Shown: one piece after another, positions 10,375-21,402 of the stretch
How the letters are laid out: the number at the start of each line of letters is the position of its first letter
How positions within the stretch are numbered: the first letter of the stretch is position 1
Assembly: GCA_026122225.1 (NCBI GenBank)
Contig: JANEZZ010001497.1
Location: 1,594,117 to 1,658,116, forward strand
Origin: Heloderma charlesbogerti
Taxonomy: Eukaryota; Chordata; Lepidosauria; Squamata; Helodermatidae
Reading direction: 5' to 3'
Length of the DNA: 64,000 nucleotides
Made by a program: the position numbers and the translations under genes
Notes under the pieces: model-generated
Databases searched by the model: none
What the model was told of the DNA's origin: nothing
What the model saw: the letters and a program-made list of their open reading frames with translations, nothing else

Positions 10375-12435
10375 AACTTATTTATTATTTATTTATTTAC
10401 AATATTTATATACCGCTCCTCATCAGAAGATTTTGGAGCGGTGAACAACATGATAAAGAATAAAACAATGGTTAAAAGAGTTAAAAGGGTTAAAACATTT
10501 TTTTAAAAAAGACAAATCCCAACGAAGTGGAGTTCAACAAACCACGGCTGGTCATGCAAGGAAGGCCTCTTGAAATAACAACGTCTTCAGGAGGCACCGG
10601 AAGGAACACAATGTTGGCGCCTGCCTGACCTCTAAAGGCAGGGAATTCCACAGGAAGGGGGCCACCACACTGAAGGCTCTTCTCCTGGTGGACTCCAACC
10701 AGGCCATAGGTCCATGTGGAACCACCAGGAACATGTCCTCTGATGACCTCAGTGACTGGGCAGGTTGGTAGGGAAGAAGGCCCTCTCTCAGGTATCCTGT
10801 TCCCAAGTTGTTTAGGGCTTTGTACACTAGTACTAATACCTTAAACGTGGCCCGGTAGGGAATAGGCAGGCAGTGCAGTTCCCTCACCAAAGGAGTTACA
10901 TGCTGAAAAGGGGCAGCTCCCGACAACAGCCGAGCTGCTGCATTCTGCACTAGCTCCCGTAGGGGTGCACGAAAGTCACTTACCTGGTCTCGCAGCTTTT
11001 CGCGGTGGGGGGGAGGTGCTTCGCTGCTCCCCCCACAAAGTTCAGGGTGGGGGGGGAGGCTTCCCGCCTCGCCCGGCCAAAATTCAGGCCGGGGGGGAGG
11101 CTTCCCGCCTCGCCCGGCCGAAATTCAGGCCGGGGAGGAGGCGCCTCGCCTCGCGAAATTAAAAGTTAAAAAAAACACGCCCCCATGATAGGCTACGTGA
11201 TGATTAATGTAGCCTATCATGGCTAGATCTGCAAAGTCAGCATGTCACGTAGCCTATCACGGGTGACTTAAAAAAAAAAAAAAGCGCGTACGCAAATGGC
11301 GGCCCCCATAGGGAGCCGCCATTCGCGTTCCTTATTTGGTCGCTGTAGTCTACGTAAATCTTTATGTAGACTACGGTGAAAATAATGTGTTGCTCTTATT
11401 TTCGCCGTAGTCTACGTAATCTTTATGTAGACTACAGCGACCAAATAAGGAACGGGAATGGCGGCTCCCTATGGGGGCCGCCATTTGCGTAAGCGCTTTT
11501 TTTTTTTTAAGTCACCCGTGATAGGCTATGTGACGATTTACGTAGCCTATCACGGCTGACTTTGCAAATCTAGCCATGATAGGCTACGTTAATCGTCACG
11601 TAGCCTATAACAGGGGCGTTTTTTTTTTCTTTTATTGGAATGGTGGCGGCGGCAGCCGGTCAAAAGCCCGGCTGCCGCTCCCGCCTCGGACGAAGACCCG
11701 ACGAACCGCTGGCCAGACCTGCTGCCGGGAGGGACATTCAGGAGTGGTAAGTCCCGTCCTGGGGGGGGTGCGGGGGTGCGGGGGGGTGCGGAGAATTTCT
11801 CCCCGAAACTTGTTCGGGGGGCCGAACACGTTGGTGCTCAGCCCCCCGAAGTTTCGGGGAGAAATTCTCTGCCATCCCTAAGCTCCAGCTTCTGGACCAG
11901 CCTTAAGGGCAGCCCCACATAGGGCGCATTGCAGTAATTCAGTCTTGAGGTTACTAATGCCTGTACCGCTGTGGTCAAGCTATCCCTGTCCAGGAGAGAC
12001 CATAGCTGGCAAACCAGCCGAAGCTGGTAAAAGGCACTCCCAGCCACCGCAACCACTTGGGCCTCCAGCAACAATGATGAATCTAGGAGTACCCCTAGAC
12101 TATGGACCTGATCTTTCAGAGGGAGTGCAACCCCATCCAGAACAGGCAATGAGCCTGTCTCCCAGACCCGGGAACCACTCGCCCACAGGGCTTCCATCTT
12201 GCCAGGATTCAGCTTCAGTTTATGGACCCTCATCCAGCCCATTACTGAGTCTAGGCACTGATTCAGGACTTGCACAGCCTCTCCTGATTCAGATGTCACA
12301 GGGCGATAGAGCTGCATGTCATCAGCATATTTCTTTCCACATACCCCAGTAATTGCTTATATCACCAGCCTGAGAACCTCTCTGAGGATTCTGCATTCTC
12401 TGCAAACTTGCTGCTCAGACCCAGGGACTGATACA
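10375..12435 (-). repeat. L2-type LINE, minus strand, split by PAL-hAT element 5
   Basis: Read on the minus strand, 11838-12317 and 10552-10950 form two consecutive pieces of one L2-like ORF. The first includes LGVLLDSSLLLEAQV and SRLNYCNAPYVGLP, the second AAARLLSGAAPFQHVTPLV and AFSVVAPFLWNSLP. Its 3' end lies at about 10375-10440 (AT-rich tail with ATACCGCTCC). The break at 10960-11880 is exactly a PAL-hAT insertion. Upstream catalytic RT motifs are absent, so it is truncated. Confidence 0.8.
10960..11880 (-). mobile_element. PAL-hAT element 5, target duplication AGCTCC(C/A)G
   Basis: It lies inside the minus-strand L2 LINE, with direct repeats at 10952-10959 and 11881-11888 (7 of 8 matching). 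The B arm is at the left (TAGGGGTGCACGAAAGTCAC) and the A arm at the right. Outward donors are CAG/GTAAGT (left) and a GTG/GTAAGT variant (right, near 11746). The core is shortened by a small deletion near 11240. Removing it restores the LINE reading order. Confidence 0.9.
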
Positions 12436-12437
12436 CT

Positions 12438-12882
12438 TAGGGCGCAATCCTATGGGGATAGGCGGTCGCCTCCGAACTTGGAGGCAACCTCCTATCCAAT
12501 GCAGGGCAGGAGAAGCACAGAGGGGATCCTCCTCTCCATGCGTCAGCCTCCTTGCATTTGCAGCTAGACAGCTGATTTCAGCTGTGGGAAGGTGGAGCGG
12601 GGGAAGCAGCTACCAGACAACACATAGGAGGTATTGTGCCAGTATTTCCACCTTCCCAGCCCCAGAACGTCCCCCAGAACACCCCATTTTTGCCATTCCA
12701 TGCTCCTCTTCTGAACGCAGAGCGTGGGGCCATTCCAAGCTGCCTGCAAGGCAACATGGGAGAGGGGGAAGGTCAGTTGTCCCGGAACAGAACTTGGAGT
12801 GCGGGCTCTGAGGTTGGTTCCCAGAAACCGACATATCCTATGGCTCTCTAGCCACTGACTAGTGGCCATAGGATTGCTCCCT
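12438..12882. mobile_element. second TIR family (GCAATCCTATGG ends), copy 2
   Basis: The ends AGGGCGCAATCCTATGG and CCATAGGATTGCTCCCT form a good terminal inverted repeat. The interior matches copies 1, 3 and 4 (GAACTTGGAGG, GGCCATTCCAAGCTGCCTGC, GGTTCCCAGAAACCG). There is no coding capacity, and I could not identify a clear target duplication. Confidence 0.7.
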
Positions 12883-13155
12883 CCAGGTGCAAATTATAAG
12901 CTACTCGACTTGTGTAGTTACAAGCTGAAAAACTGGAGCCATGTCATGGAGAAACTGACAATGCCCAGGTCAGTCAGGCTTACCACCATTAACATCTCTG
13001 ACATGGAGTTAGAGATTGGTTTAGTGTTTGTGGAATTTCAGAGAAAGACTACTGAGAATACTTCTAATTCATCTCCAAAGTCCAGCGTGTACTTTATTTT
13101 AAAAAAGGCAAACCATAAGCAACTGGCAATGCTTCATGAGAAATCACAGAATCAT

Positions 13156-14038
13156 TAGGAAAGTACAAAAGTCACCTACAGATTTGTGGAATCTTTCGCG
13201 AAGGGGGGAGGCACTCCGTCCCTGCCCCCAGGAATCCTTGACTGTCAGCTCTGCTCTGGGGGGATTCCACGGAGCTGCCGGCCGGCTCTGCCAGCAGCCG
13301 GACATCTGGACACTGGCTAGAAGGGACGCAAATGGTGGCTGCCATAGCCGCGGCCATTTCCGTCCCCATATTCAGCTGTGATAGGCTACGTAAAGACTTA
13401 CGTAACCTATCATGTCTGGGTTTTAAAAAAAATAATGCATATGCAAATGGCAGCTGCTACGGCCGCTGCCATTTGCGTTTCTTTATTTTTGGCCGTCTTA
13501 GTCTATGTAAATATTTACATAGACTAAGATGGCGAAAATAAGGGGGAACGCAAATAGCGTAGCGGGTGCTATTTGCATTCCCCTTTATTTTCACCATCTT
13601 AGTCTACGAAAATATTTAGGTGGACTAAGACGGCCAAAAATAAGGAATGCAAATGGCGGCGGCTGTAGTCGCCGCCATTTGAGTACAGGTTTTTTTTTTT
13701 AAACCCAGACGTGATAGGCTACATAAGTCTTTACGTAGCCTATCACAGCTGAATACGGGGACGGAAATGGCCGTATTTTTACACCTATGTAAAAAAAAAA
13801 AAAAAACAGAAGCAACCAGACTGCAAATGGAGGCAGTGGCAGATGGTTGGAAGACCAGCTGCCGCTGCCGCAGCTGCCGCTAGAGCTGCCACCATCTGGA
13901 ACATCTGCCCCAGGTAAGTCTCGTCCCAGGGGGGATCTGCGGAGGGCGGGGGGTGGCAGGCCATTCCGCCATGGATTTGGGGGGGGGCGAATGCCAGTGC
14001 CTCACTGAGATCTGTGGCGGAATTCTCTGACATCCCTA
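13156..14038 (-). mobile_element. PAL-hAT element 6, target duplication AGAATCAT
   Basis: Perfect 8-bp repeats flank it at 13148-13155 and 14039-14046. The B-arm donor at the left has decayed to TGTAGGTGAC, while the A-arm donor CAG/GTAAGT near 13915 is intact and points rightward towards defensin A, whose start codon is about 820 bp away. The core has GATAGGCTACGTAAAGACTTACGTAACCTATC palindromes and ATTTGCAT octamers. Confidence 0.9.
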
Positions 14039-14040
14039 AG

Positions 14041-14175
14041 AATCATAGAATAGTAGGGTTGGAAGGGGCCTACAAGGCCATCGAGTCCAACCCCCTGCTC
14101 AATGCAGGAATCCAAGTCAGATCATCCCTGACAGATGGCTGTCCAGCCTCGTCTGAAATCAGGTAGATGACAAGA
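14041..14175 (-). repeat. CR1 3' end fragment
   Basis: AATCATAGAATAGTAGGGTTGGAAGGGGCC...TCCAACCCCCTGCTCAATGCAGGAATCC is the reverse complement of the classic CR1 3' end, which ends in ATTCTATGATTCTATG-like repeats. Element 6 inserted at its edge. Confidence 0.75.
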
Positions 14176-14384
14176 CCTAAGGAGCACAGAAAGTTGCTTT
14201 AAACCAACTGAGAGTAATTGCCCATTTAGCCCAATATTGTCTACTCTGAATTTCGGCAGCTCCCCAGAGTCTCAGGAGGAGGTAATTTAAATCACCTTCT
14301 ACCTATTCCTTTTAGCTGGAGATGCCAAAGATAGAACCTAGGACCTTTTGCATGCATAGAATGTGCTGTGCTACTCTTTAAGAT

Positions 14385-14560
14385 CATAAGAAAAGCAATG
14401 CTGGGTGAGATCAAAGGTCCATCTAATTCAGGAAGACAATTTGAGTCTCCTTTGGCTTTAGTAGCAATCTGGAAAACCAGGAACAATGCCAACTCCAGCA
14501 TCACCCACAGGCATAATGCTTCAGGAGGAGGGACTGGCTAGAACAAGGGGAACCCATACC
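14385..14560 (-). repeat. CR1 3' end fragment, degenerate
   Basis: CATAAGAAAAGCAATGCTGGGTGAGATCAAAGGTCCATCTAATTC matches the reverse complement of the TTCTTATG-ending CR1 subfamily. Confidence 0.5.
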
Positions 14561-14732
14561 CCCTTACCCATCAGGCTTAGCACAGTTTGCATCGCTATCT
14601 TATCTGGATTGATGTTCAGTTGATCCATCCTCATCCAATCCATCATTGCCTCCAGTTCCGAACTTCCACCACCTCACCTGGCTTGTTGGAACAGAGCTAT
14701 AGAGCCTGCCACCTATTCCCAGGAAAATAACA

Positions 14733-14790
14733 ATGAAGATCATGCGGCTTCTCTTTTATGTTATTGCACTGATATTCCTGGCTGCTCCAC
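14733..14790 (+). CDS. Defensin A, exon 1: beta-defensin signal peptide
   Basis: This exon encodes the secretion signal of a 66-residue beta-defensin. The ATG at 14733 begins MKIMRLLFYVIALIFLAAP, a basic start followed by a 12-residue hydrophobic core. The exon is 58 nt long (19 codons plus one base) and ends at a consensus donor, CAC/gtaagt. The same length and phase recur in the exon at 61661, and exon 2 at 18256 begins with the two bases needed to complete the codon. Beta-defensins are secreted cationic peptides that permeabilise microbial membranes. The promoter was not identified; a PAL-hAT element lies upstream. Mispredicted 5' UTR extent is the main uncertainty. Confidence 0.88.
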
Positions 14791-14859
14791 GTAAGTTATT
14801 AAGCATAAGGAAAATGAATTGGTGTAGGTGATCAAATAATAGGTCTGGGAGAAAACATA

Positions 14860-15270
14860 AGAAGAGCTCTGCTAGATCAGACCACAGGTCAGCCTAATAC
14901 AGGGTTGGGAAACCTATTTTCCATCCAGAACTGACTCTGGACAATCATGTTGTGGCCCAAAGTGGGTTCCCACTGCTGGCATGAAGCCCCTGGTGGGCTC
15001 CCTTCACTCACATACACCAGAGAATTGTGGAATCATAGAATAGTAGGGTTGGAAGGGCCTATAAGACCATGGAGCCCAACCCCCTGCTCAATGCAGGAAT
15101 CTAAGTCAGAGCATCCCTGACAGACGGCTGTCCAGCCTCATCTTGAATGCCTCTAGGACGGGAGAGCCCACGACCTCCTGAGGTAATTGGTTCCATTGTC
15201 ATACTGCTCTGATGGCCAGGACGTTTTCCCTGATGTTCAGCTGGAATCTGGCTTCCTCGTGAGCTGGCAC
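14860..15270 (-). repeat. CR1 3' fragments in defensin A intron 1
   Basis: Two pieces are visible: AAGAAGAGCTCTGCTAGATCAGACC at about 14863-14905 and the ATCATAGAATAGTAGGGTTGGAAGGGCC block at about 15032-15260. Both are reverse complements of CR1 3' ends. Confidence 0.6.
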
Positions 15271-15809
15271 CTTGAGATGCCAGCTGAGTAAGTGGCCAGC
15301 TTTGCCCATCTCTTGCCTTCCCCAGTTGCTCAGACCAAAAATAAAGGGGAGTGTAGTTTTGGGAAAGGGGTATTCCCAAGAAGAGCAGCTTCACTGGCCA
15401 AAAAGACCAGGCATAGGCTTCTAGGAAGCCCACAAGCAAGTTATGAAGAGAACAGTGTTTTGCCCTCAACAGTTGGTATTTTGCTGTAACAGCTAATAGC
15501 TGCCGATAAACCTCTCTTCCCTGAATTTCTCTGTTGCCTGTTAAATCCATTCAATCACATGGCCGCTGCTGCAGATTGTGCTAGCAAATGCCACAAAATG
15601 GGTGGAATAACCATTCCTTTTGTCTGTCCTGATTCTCCTGTCCATTCATTTCAATAAGTAAGCCTCAGTTATAATATTACAAGGCAGTGAGAAAACAGTC
15701 AAATTATTTTTCTCCACACCATGCATGGTTTTATAAACCTCTTTCATGACCCCACTTGCATCACACAAACAAGGGGAACTACTAAAAGCCCCAATCTTCT
15801 GGGCATTCC

Positions 15810-15990
15810 TTATTGGTGAGTTTGGGGTGGGCTAGGGTAATTTTAGAAATGTGATGTTTTTAATGTTGAATGTTATTGTATTAACTGTTGTTATTGTTGT
15901 ACATCGCCCAGAGTGGCTGGGTGACAGGGCAGATGGGTGATAAATAAATAAATAAATGAATGAATGAGAAAATAAATAAATAAATAAAAT
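15810..15990 (+). repeat. L2-type LINE 3' tail
   Basis: GGGTGGGCTAGGGTAATTTTAGAAATG...GTACATCGCCCAGAGTGGCTGGGTGAC...GATAAATAAATAAATAAATG is the same tail that ends the L2 copies at 9720-9870 and 23640-23790. Only the last part is present. Confidence 0.7.
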
Positions 15991-16264
15991 ACGTTGCTCT
16001 AGCTCCTTGAACATTTTGGTTGTCCCTTTTCACATTTTTCCCAGTTCTAAGATGAGTGATGACACAGAAATGGAGCATTCATCAAGTCATATCAGACATC
16101 TTTGTAATTCTTGAGTGCATAAAGAATCCTGACTTATATCCAAAAACTCTTAATGTTTTTCATAATTCACAGTGAGCTTGTTTATATTCTCTGCACCAGC
16201 CCTGTGCATGGTTGGGGGAATACTTAGTAAACTTACAATAATATGTATTCTTTGTCTTTACTTA

Positions 16265-16305
<41 letters not shown>
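16265..16305. repeat. (AAT)n microsatellite
   Basis: About thirteen AAT units in intron 1 of defensin A. Confidence 0.95.
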
Positions 16306-16308
<3 letters not shown>

Positions 16309-16771
16309 CTTTAAAAGTAAATACCTATCTGAGAAGCTAGGAAGCTCAGCTCTTGGAACATGCTTTCAAAACAGGACTAGAATTCACCCTGGATAGGTGC
16401 TACATGGAGCATCTCTACACCAGCCTAAATTCCTGTATTTGAAATGGGGCTTTCTGCTTCTGTTTTTTTTAAATGCAGGATCATTATTTCAAGTGCTTCC
16501 TTTCCCCCCTCCCCTGCCCCCTTCTTCTTCCCTGTATCTGATTCTTCCATATCTTTCATTGATCTCACTCCTCATCTTGCTGCTTCTTGTCTTTTCATGG
16601 AGGGAACTCAAGTGGAAGACAGTGGGGTAATTTGATAGCTCATTATCTACGATCTAGAAATGGAACAAAGGGCATTTAGTGCAGGAGATGCCCTGGAGGT
16701 TCACGGCATTATGTAAAGAGCTGGCAAACTTCCATGAGAAAGCCATCTCAATAGAAGGAGAAAAAGCTGTC

Positions 16772-17948
16772 TAACAGGAAGGCAGAGCGGGGGAAGCAGC
16801 TGCCCGACGACTAGGGATGGGGGAGAATTTCTCCCCGAAACTTCGGGGGGCCGAGCGCCAACACATTCGGTCCTCCAAAGGTTGTTCGGGGAGAAATTAT
16901 CCGCCCCCCCACCCCTGCCCCCCCGGGATGGGACTTACCTTTCACAAATGTCCCTCCCGGCGGCGGGTCCCGGCAGCGGTTCAGCAGGTCTTCGTCAGGG
17001 GCAGGGGCAGCAGCTGGTCTTTCGACCGGCTGCCGCCGCCGCCATTACAAGCAAAGTAAAAAAAACAAAACGCCCCTGTGATAGGCTACGTAACGATTAA
17101 CGTAGACTATCATGGCTAGATTTGCAAAGTCAGCCATGATAGGCTACGTTAATCATCACGTAGCCTATCACGGGTGACTTAAAAAAAAAAAAAAGCACAT
17201 ACGGATAATGGTGGCCCCCATAGGGAGCCGCCATTTGCGTTCCTTATTTGGTCCCTGTAGTCTACGTAAAGAAAATAAGGACAATGCAAATAGCGTTGCC
17301 CTTATTTTCGCCGTAGTCTACGTAATCTTTACGTAGACTACAGGGGCCAAATAAGGAACGCGAATGGCGGCTCCCTATGGGGGCCGCCATTTGCATACGC
17401 GCTTTTTTTTTTTCAAAGTCACCCGTGATAGGCTACGTGATGATTAACGCAGCCTATCATGGCTGACTTTGCAGATCTAGCCGTGATAGGCTACGTAAAT
17501 CGTTACGTAGCCTATCACAGGGGCATTTTTTTTTTTGAAGTTCGCGGCCGGGGAGACAGGGCGCTTCTCCCCGGCCTGAATTTTGGCCGGGCGAGGAGGG
17601 AAGCCTCCCCCCCCGGCCTGAACTTCGGGGGGAGCAGCGAAGCGCCTCCCCCCCACCGCAAAGCAAGCTGCGAGACCAGGTAAGTGACTTTCGTGCACCC
17701 CTACCGACGACACATAGGAGGTGTCATACCAGCATTTCCGCCTTCCCTGCCCCAGGACACCTCCCGAATGCCCTGTTTTCACAGCTCCACACTCCTCAGG
17801 GCCATTCCAAGCTGCCTGCAAGGCAGCATGGGGGGGGAGGTTGGTTCTCCTGGAACCAATCTTGAAGCACGGGCTCCAAGGTCAGTTCCTGTAAACTGAC
17901 ATATCCGATGGCCAGCTAGCCACTGACTCGTGGCCATAGGATTGCTCC
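16772..17948. mobile_element. second TIR family, copy 3, left-truncated and split
   Basis: The pieces 16772-16811 (GGCAGAGCGGGGGAAGCAGCTGCCCGACGAC) and 17704-17948 (ACACATAGGAGGTGTCATACCAGC to CCATAGGATTGCTCC) join to match copy 2 at 12590-12880. PAL-hAT element 7 inserted between them. The left half, including the left inverted repeat, is missing. Confidence 0.65.
16812..17703 (+). mobile_element. PAL-hAT element 7 in defensin A intron 1, target duplication CCGACGAC
   Basis: Perfect 8-bp repeats flank it at 16804-16811 and 17704-17711. The B-arm donor CCAG/GTAAGT, with GT at 17680-17681, reads in the sense direction of defensin A, and the next coding acceptor downstream is exon 2 at 18254-18255. 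The left donor AAG/GTAAGT points the other way. The core palindrome is partly shortened near 17265. Confidence 0.9.
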
Positions 17949-18255
17949 TTCCATAACCTTCCTGAACTATATGAATAGACTGTGTGCACTTTTGTACGTA
18001 AGTGTGTACCACCTATACTATTTATCACATGCAATGATGGAAAATTAAAGGGTGCAGCTTTCCCCATCACAGAATCACTATGTGGGGGAAAGCTGAAGTT
18101 ATTAACATTGTGGCTAGCAAGGCAGATTTTAAAGGCAGAGGAACTCTGACAGAAGAAAAATGGAAGTCAATGTGTTGTGTGTTCAGCAAATCCTTGCAAG
18201 GGACTTAGCATGCTCTAAGGAGACACTAAACATTCAACTTTCTTTCATTTTGCAG

Positions 18256-18385
18256 GGATTCATACTGTCCGCGTCACTAACTCCTTGGAGTGCCTAAGCC
18301 GAAATGGTTATTGTATACGCATGCAGTGCTACACGCATCTTCAGAACATTGGATCATGCACCAGGTTCAAATATTGCTGTAAAAG
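18256..18385 (+). CDS. Defensin A, exon 2: mature beta-defensin domain
   Basis: The 130-nt exon is bounded by TTTTGCAG and AAAAG/gtgagg; the entry phase is 1 and the exit phase 2. It encodes residues 20-63 of the precursor. The six cysteines C32, C39, C44, C54, C60 and C61 are spaced X6, X4, X9, X5 and adjacent, the beta-defensin signature; G52 lies two residues before C54, close to the conserved glycine position. Arginines and lysines dominate over the single Glu31, so the peptide is cationic. Family knowledge predicts three disulfides (1-5, 2-4, 3-6). Intron 1 is 3465 bp and carries CR1, L2, TIR-family and PAL-hAT insertions. Confidence 0.93.
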
Positions 18386-18669
18386 GTGAGGCAAAATGAC
18401 TCTTCCAGGAAACAATTGATCAAGGTAGCCAACTAGTGTTGTGGTCAGGGTAGCCAACTAGCCAGTGTTTTATCGGTTAGACCAGAAAAATCAGGCAGAG
18501 TCATTGTCAGTGCAAGATTATAGCACACAGCATTGTCGATATTTCTAAAATCAAAAGCTGGCGACCTTAAGGGGGCAGCAGCATACCAGGCAGGAACCAT
18601 ATGCTATGAAACAACACTGAAACAACAACTGAATCAACAACATTGTGGGACAGAAGAGCCAGTCGACAG

Positions 18670-19605
18670 TAGGGATGGCGGAGAATTTCTCCCCGAAACT
18701 TCGGGGGGCCGAGCGCCAATGTGTTTGGCCCCCCGAACACGTTTCGGAGAGAAATCCTCCGCACCCCCCCGCCCGCCGCACCCCCCCCCGGGACAGGACT
18801 TACCTTCCCTGAATGTCCCTCCCGGCGGCGGGTCCGGCTGGCGGTTCGTTGGGTGTTTGAGCGGGGCAGGGGTGGCAGCCAATCTTTCGACCAGCTGCCG
18901 CCCCCGCCATTGTAATAAAAGAAAAAAAAAAGTCCCTTGATAGGCTACGTGACGATTCACGTAGCCTATCACGGCTAGATTTGCAAAGTCAGCCGTGATA
19001 GGCTACATTAATCATCACGTAGCCTATCACGGGTGACTTAAAAAAAAAAGAAAAAAAAAGTGTGTACGGATAATGGCGGCCCCCATAGGGAGCCGCCATT
19101 CCAGTTCCTTATTTGGTGGCTGTAGTCTACGTAAATGTTTACGTAGACTACGGCGAAAATAAGGGCAATGTTATTTGCGTTGCCCTTATTTTCGCCGTAG
19201 TCTACGTAAACATTTACGTAGACTACAGCAACGAAATAAGGAACGCGAATGGCGGCTCCCTATGGGGGCCGCCATTCGCGTACGCGCTTTTTTTTTTTTT
19301 TTTTAAAGTCACCCGTGATAGGCTATGTGACGATTCACGTAGCCTATCACGGCTGACTTTGCAGATCTAGCCGTGATAGGCTACGTGAATCGTCACGTAG
19401 CCTATCAGGGGGCGTTTTTGTTTTTTTTTTAACTTCCGCGTTCGCGGCCAGGCAAGGCGGGAAGCCTCCCCCCCGGCCTGAATTTTGGCCGGGCGAGGCG
19501 GGAAGCCTCCCCCCCCGGCCTGAACTTCGCGGGGGGAGCAGCGAAGCGCTCCCCCCCACCGCGAACAAGCTGCGCGAAAAGGTAAGTGACTTTCGTCCAC
19601 CCCTA
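18670..19605 (+). mobile_element. PAL-hAT element 8 in defensin A intron 2, target duplication GTCGACAG
   Basis: Perfect 8-bp repeats flank it at 18662-18669 and 19606-19613. It inserted into a CR1 3' end whose sequence resumes as CAGTGGGTTGGCCACTGTGTGAACAG. Both outward donors are intact. The sense one (GT at 19582-19583) lies 215 bp before the exon 3 acceptor of defensin A. The core is close to consensus. Confidence 0.92.
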
Positions 19606-19705
19606 GTCGACAGTGGGTTGGCCACTGTGTGAACAGAATGCTGGACTAGATGGACCGTTGGCCTGATCCAGTATGGCTCTTCTTATGTTCTTATGTTCTT
19701 ATGTT
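19606..19705 (+). repeat. CR1 3' end
   Basis: GAATGCTGGACTAGATGGACCGTTGGCCTGATCCAGTATGGCTC followed by TTCTTATG repeats is a CR1 3' terminus. Element 8 split it from the sequence before 18670. Confidence 0.7.
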
Positions 19706-19798
19706 CTCTGTCTTTTGTCCAGTGACATTTTTCTTGTCTGTATGAGTCTGAAAATCTTACGTATTTCATCTTCTTTCCTTTTTCTTCTTTTTTTGCAG

Positions 19799-19811
19799 GC
19801 GTTTTACATAA
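19799..19811 (+). CDS. Defensin A, exon 3: last residues and stop
   Basis: After the acceptor CTTTTTTTGCAG, the first base completes the AG left by exon 2 to give Arg, followed by CGT TTT ACA and the stop TAA at 19809-19811. The protein therefore ends C-C-K-R-R-F-T. A tiny third coding exon is also seen in defensin B (45463-45481), so this exon structure is shared in the cluster. Confidence 0.85.
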
Positions 19812-19958
19812 AAAACAGGACATGAATTCCTGTCAGCCATCACTTTATGAAATATGAACACAAAGAAATTCACTTGGTATCTAAAAGAACATTGCCAGTA
19901 GGAGCTGTCATCTCACATTAATTAAAAAAATACCCAGAGAACCAGTATCTTCCCCTAA

Positions 19959-19964
19959 AATAAA
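19959..19964 (+). promoter_or_regulatory. Defensin A poly(A) signal AATAAA
   Basis: A canonical AATAAA lies 148 bp after the stop codon, at a usual 3' UTR distance for a small secreted peptide gene. Confidence 0.75.
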
Positions 19965-20129
19965 TTGTATTGCTAAAATATATATGTATCTATTTTTTAT
20001 GCACTAAGAATGATTTTATAAAGCCCGGTTCTTGAGGTCACTTGTCTCAGAGAGAAACAATACTCTGATATTACCAGGTGGAGATAAAGGATTAGGTTTA
20101 GCAAAAAAAAAACAACACATGCTAGGGAG

Positions 20130-21085
20130 CTGAGCACGGTTGGCATATAGATCATAGTGCATCCACACTTGGAATACTGTGTTCAGTTCTGATCACCACA
20201 CCTAAAATTGTGCAGCTGGAAGAAGTGCAGAAAAGGACAACTAAAATGATCAAGGGGCTGGAGCATCTCCCCTCCTAGAGAAGGTTACAACCACTGGGCT
20301 TGTTTAGCTTGGAAAAAAGGAGGGTAAGGGGAAACATGATAGAGGTGTACAGAATTATGCATGGTGTGGAGAATGTGGATAGGGAGACATTTTTCTCCCT
20401 CTCTCATAATACTAGAATCCGGGGTCATCCTGTGAAGCTGATTGGCGGGAGATTCGGGACAGATCAAAGGAAGTACTTCTTCACACAGCCCAGTGAATGG
20501 AATTCACTATGGAATTCGCTACCACGGGATGTAGTGATGGCCACCCATTTGTAGGAGATGTACAAAATGATAGAGGTGTACAAAATTGTTCATGGTGTGG
20601 TGAATGTGGATAGGGAGACATTTTTCTCCCTCTCTCATAATACTAGAACCCAATTGGGTCATCCCATGAAGCTGATTGGTGGGAGATTTGGGACAGATCA
20701 AAGGAAATACTTCTTCACACAGTGCACAGTTAAACTATGGGATGTGCTACTACAGGATGAAGTGATGGCCACCAACCAGGATGGCTTTGAATGGGGATTA
20801 GACAAATTCCTGGAGGAAGAGGCTCTCAATGGCTACTAGTCTTGATGGCTGTGTGCTATCTCCACTACCAGAGGAAGTGAGTCTGTGTGCACTGGTTGCT
20901 GGGGAACATGGGGACTGGGGAACATGGGTGGGAACTGGGTGGGAACATGGGTGGGGAACATATTGCGCTAATGCCCTGCTTGGGTATTCCCAGTCGACAG
21001 CTGGTTGGCCACTGTTTGAACAGAATGCTGGATTAGATGGACCCTGGGTCTGATCCAGCATGGTTCTTCTTATGTTCATATGTTG
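20130..21085 (+). repeat. CR1 LINE 3' part with internal tandem duplication
   Basis: The order (GATCAAGGGGCTGGAGCATCTCCC, GCTTGTTTAGCTTGG, then AGATCAAAGGAAGTACTTCTTCACAC, GGATTAGACAAATTCCTGGAGGAAG, GATCCAGCATGGTTCTTCTTATG) is CR1. A block of about 220 bp beginning TGATAGAGGTGTACA occurs twice, at 20337 and 20568 (period 231), so part of the element is duplicated in tandem. Confidence 0.75.
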
Positions 21086-21390
21086 GCCTATAGCCACCTG
21101 AGCAGTGGTTATTGATAGCCTTCTGGAATTTACAGAAATTACGTAGGGAATTGCTGCCCTGAGAAAAAATACATAAACATGTACGAAAAATAGTGTTTTT
21201 CCCAGACGTTGCACAGAATGGCAGAGATGGACGGTTGCTGGTCATGAAGAATTTTTGGCAGTCAGTACAGATTGATCTACATAATTTCCAGAGTGGAAAA
21301 GAAAATGGAGGATTCCGGGGGCTTGCAGACAGTGGAACAGAGCAGAGGATGCAAACTGCAGAAATCAAGGGGGACAGTAGGAGCATAGTT

Positions 21391-21402
21391 AGTACATCCC
21401 TA
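21391..21402. mobile_element. isolated PAL-hAT-like right end
   Basis: AGTACATCCCTA resembles the GTACATCCCTA terminus of B arms. No matching left end or core was found upstream, so this is a truncated remnant or coincidence. Confidence 0.25.
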
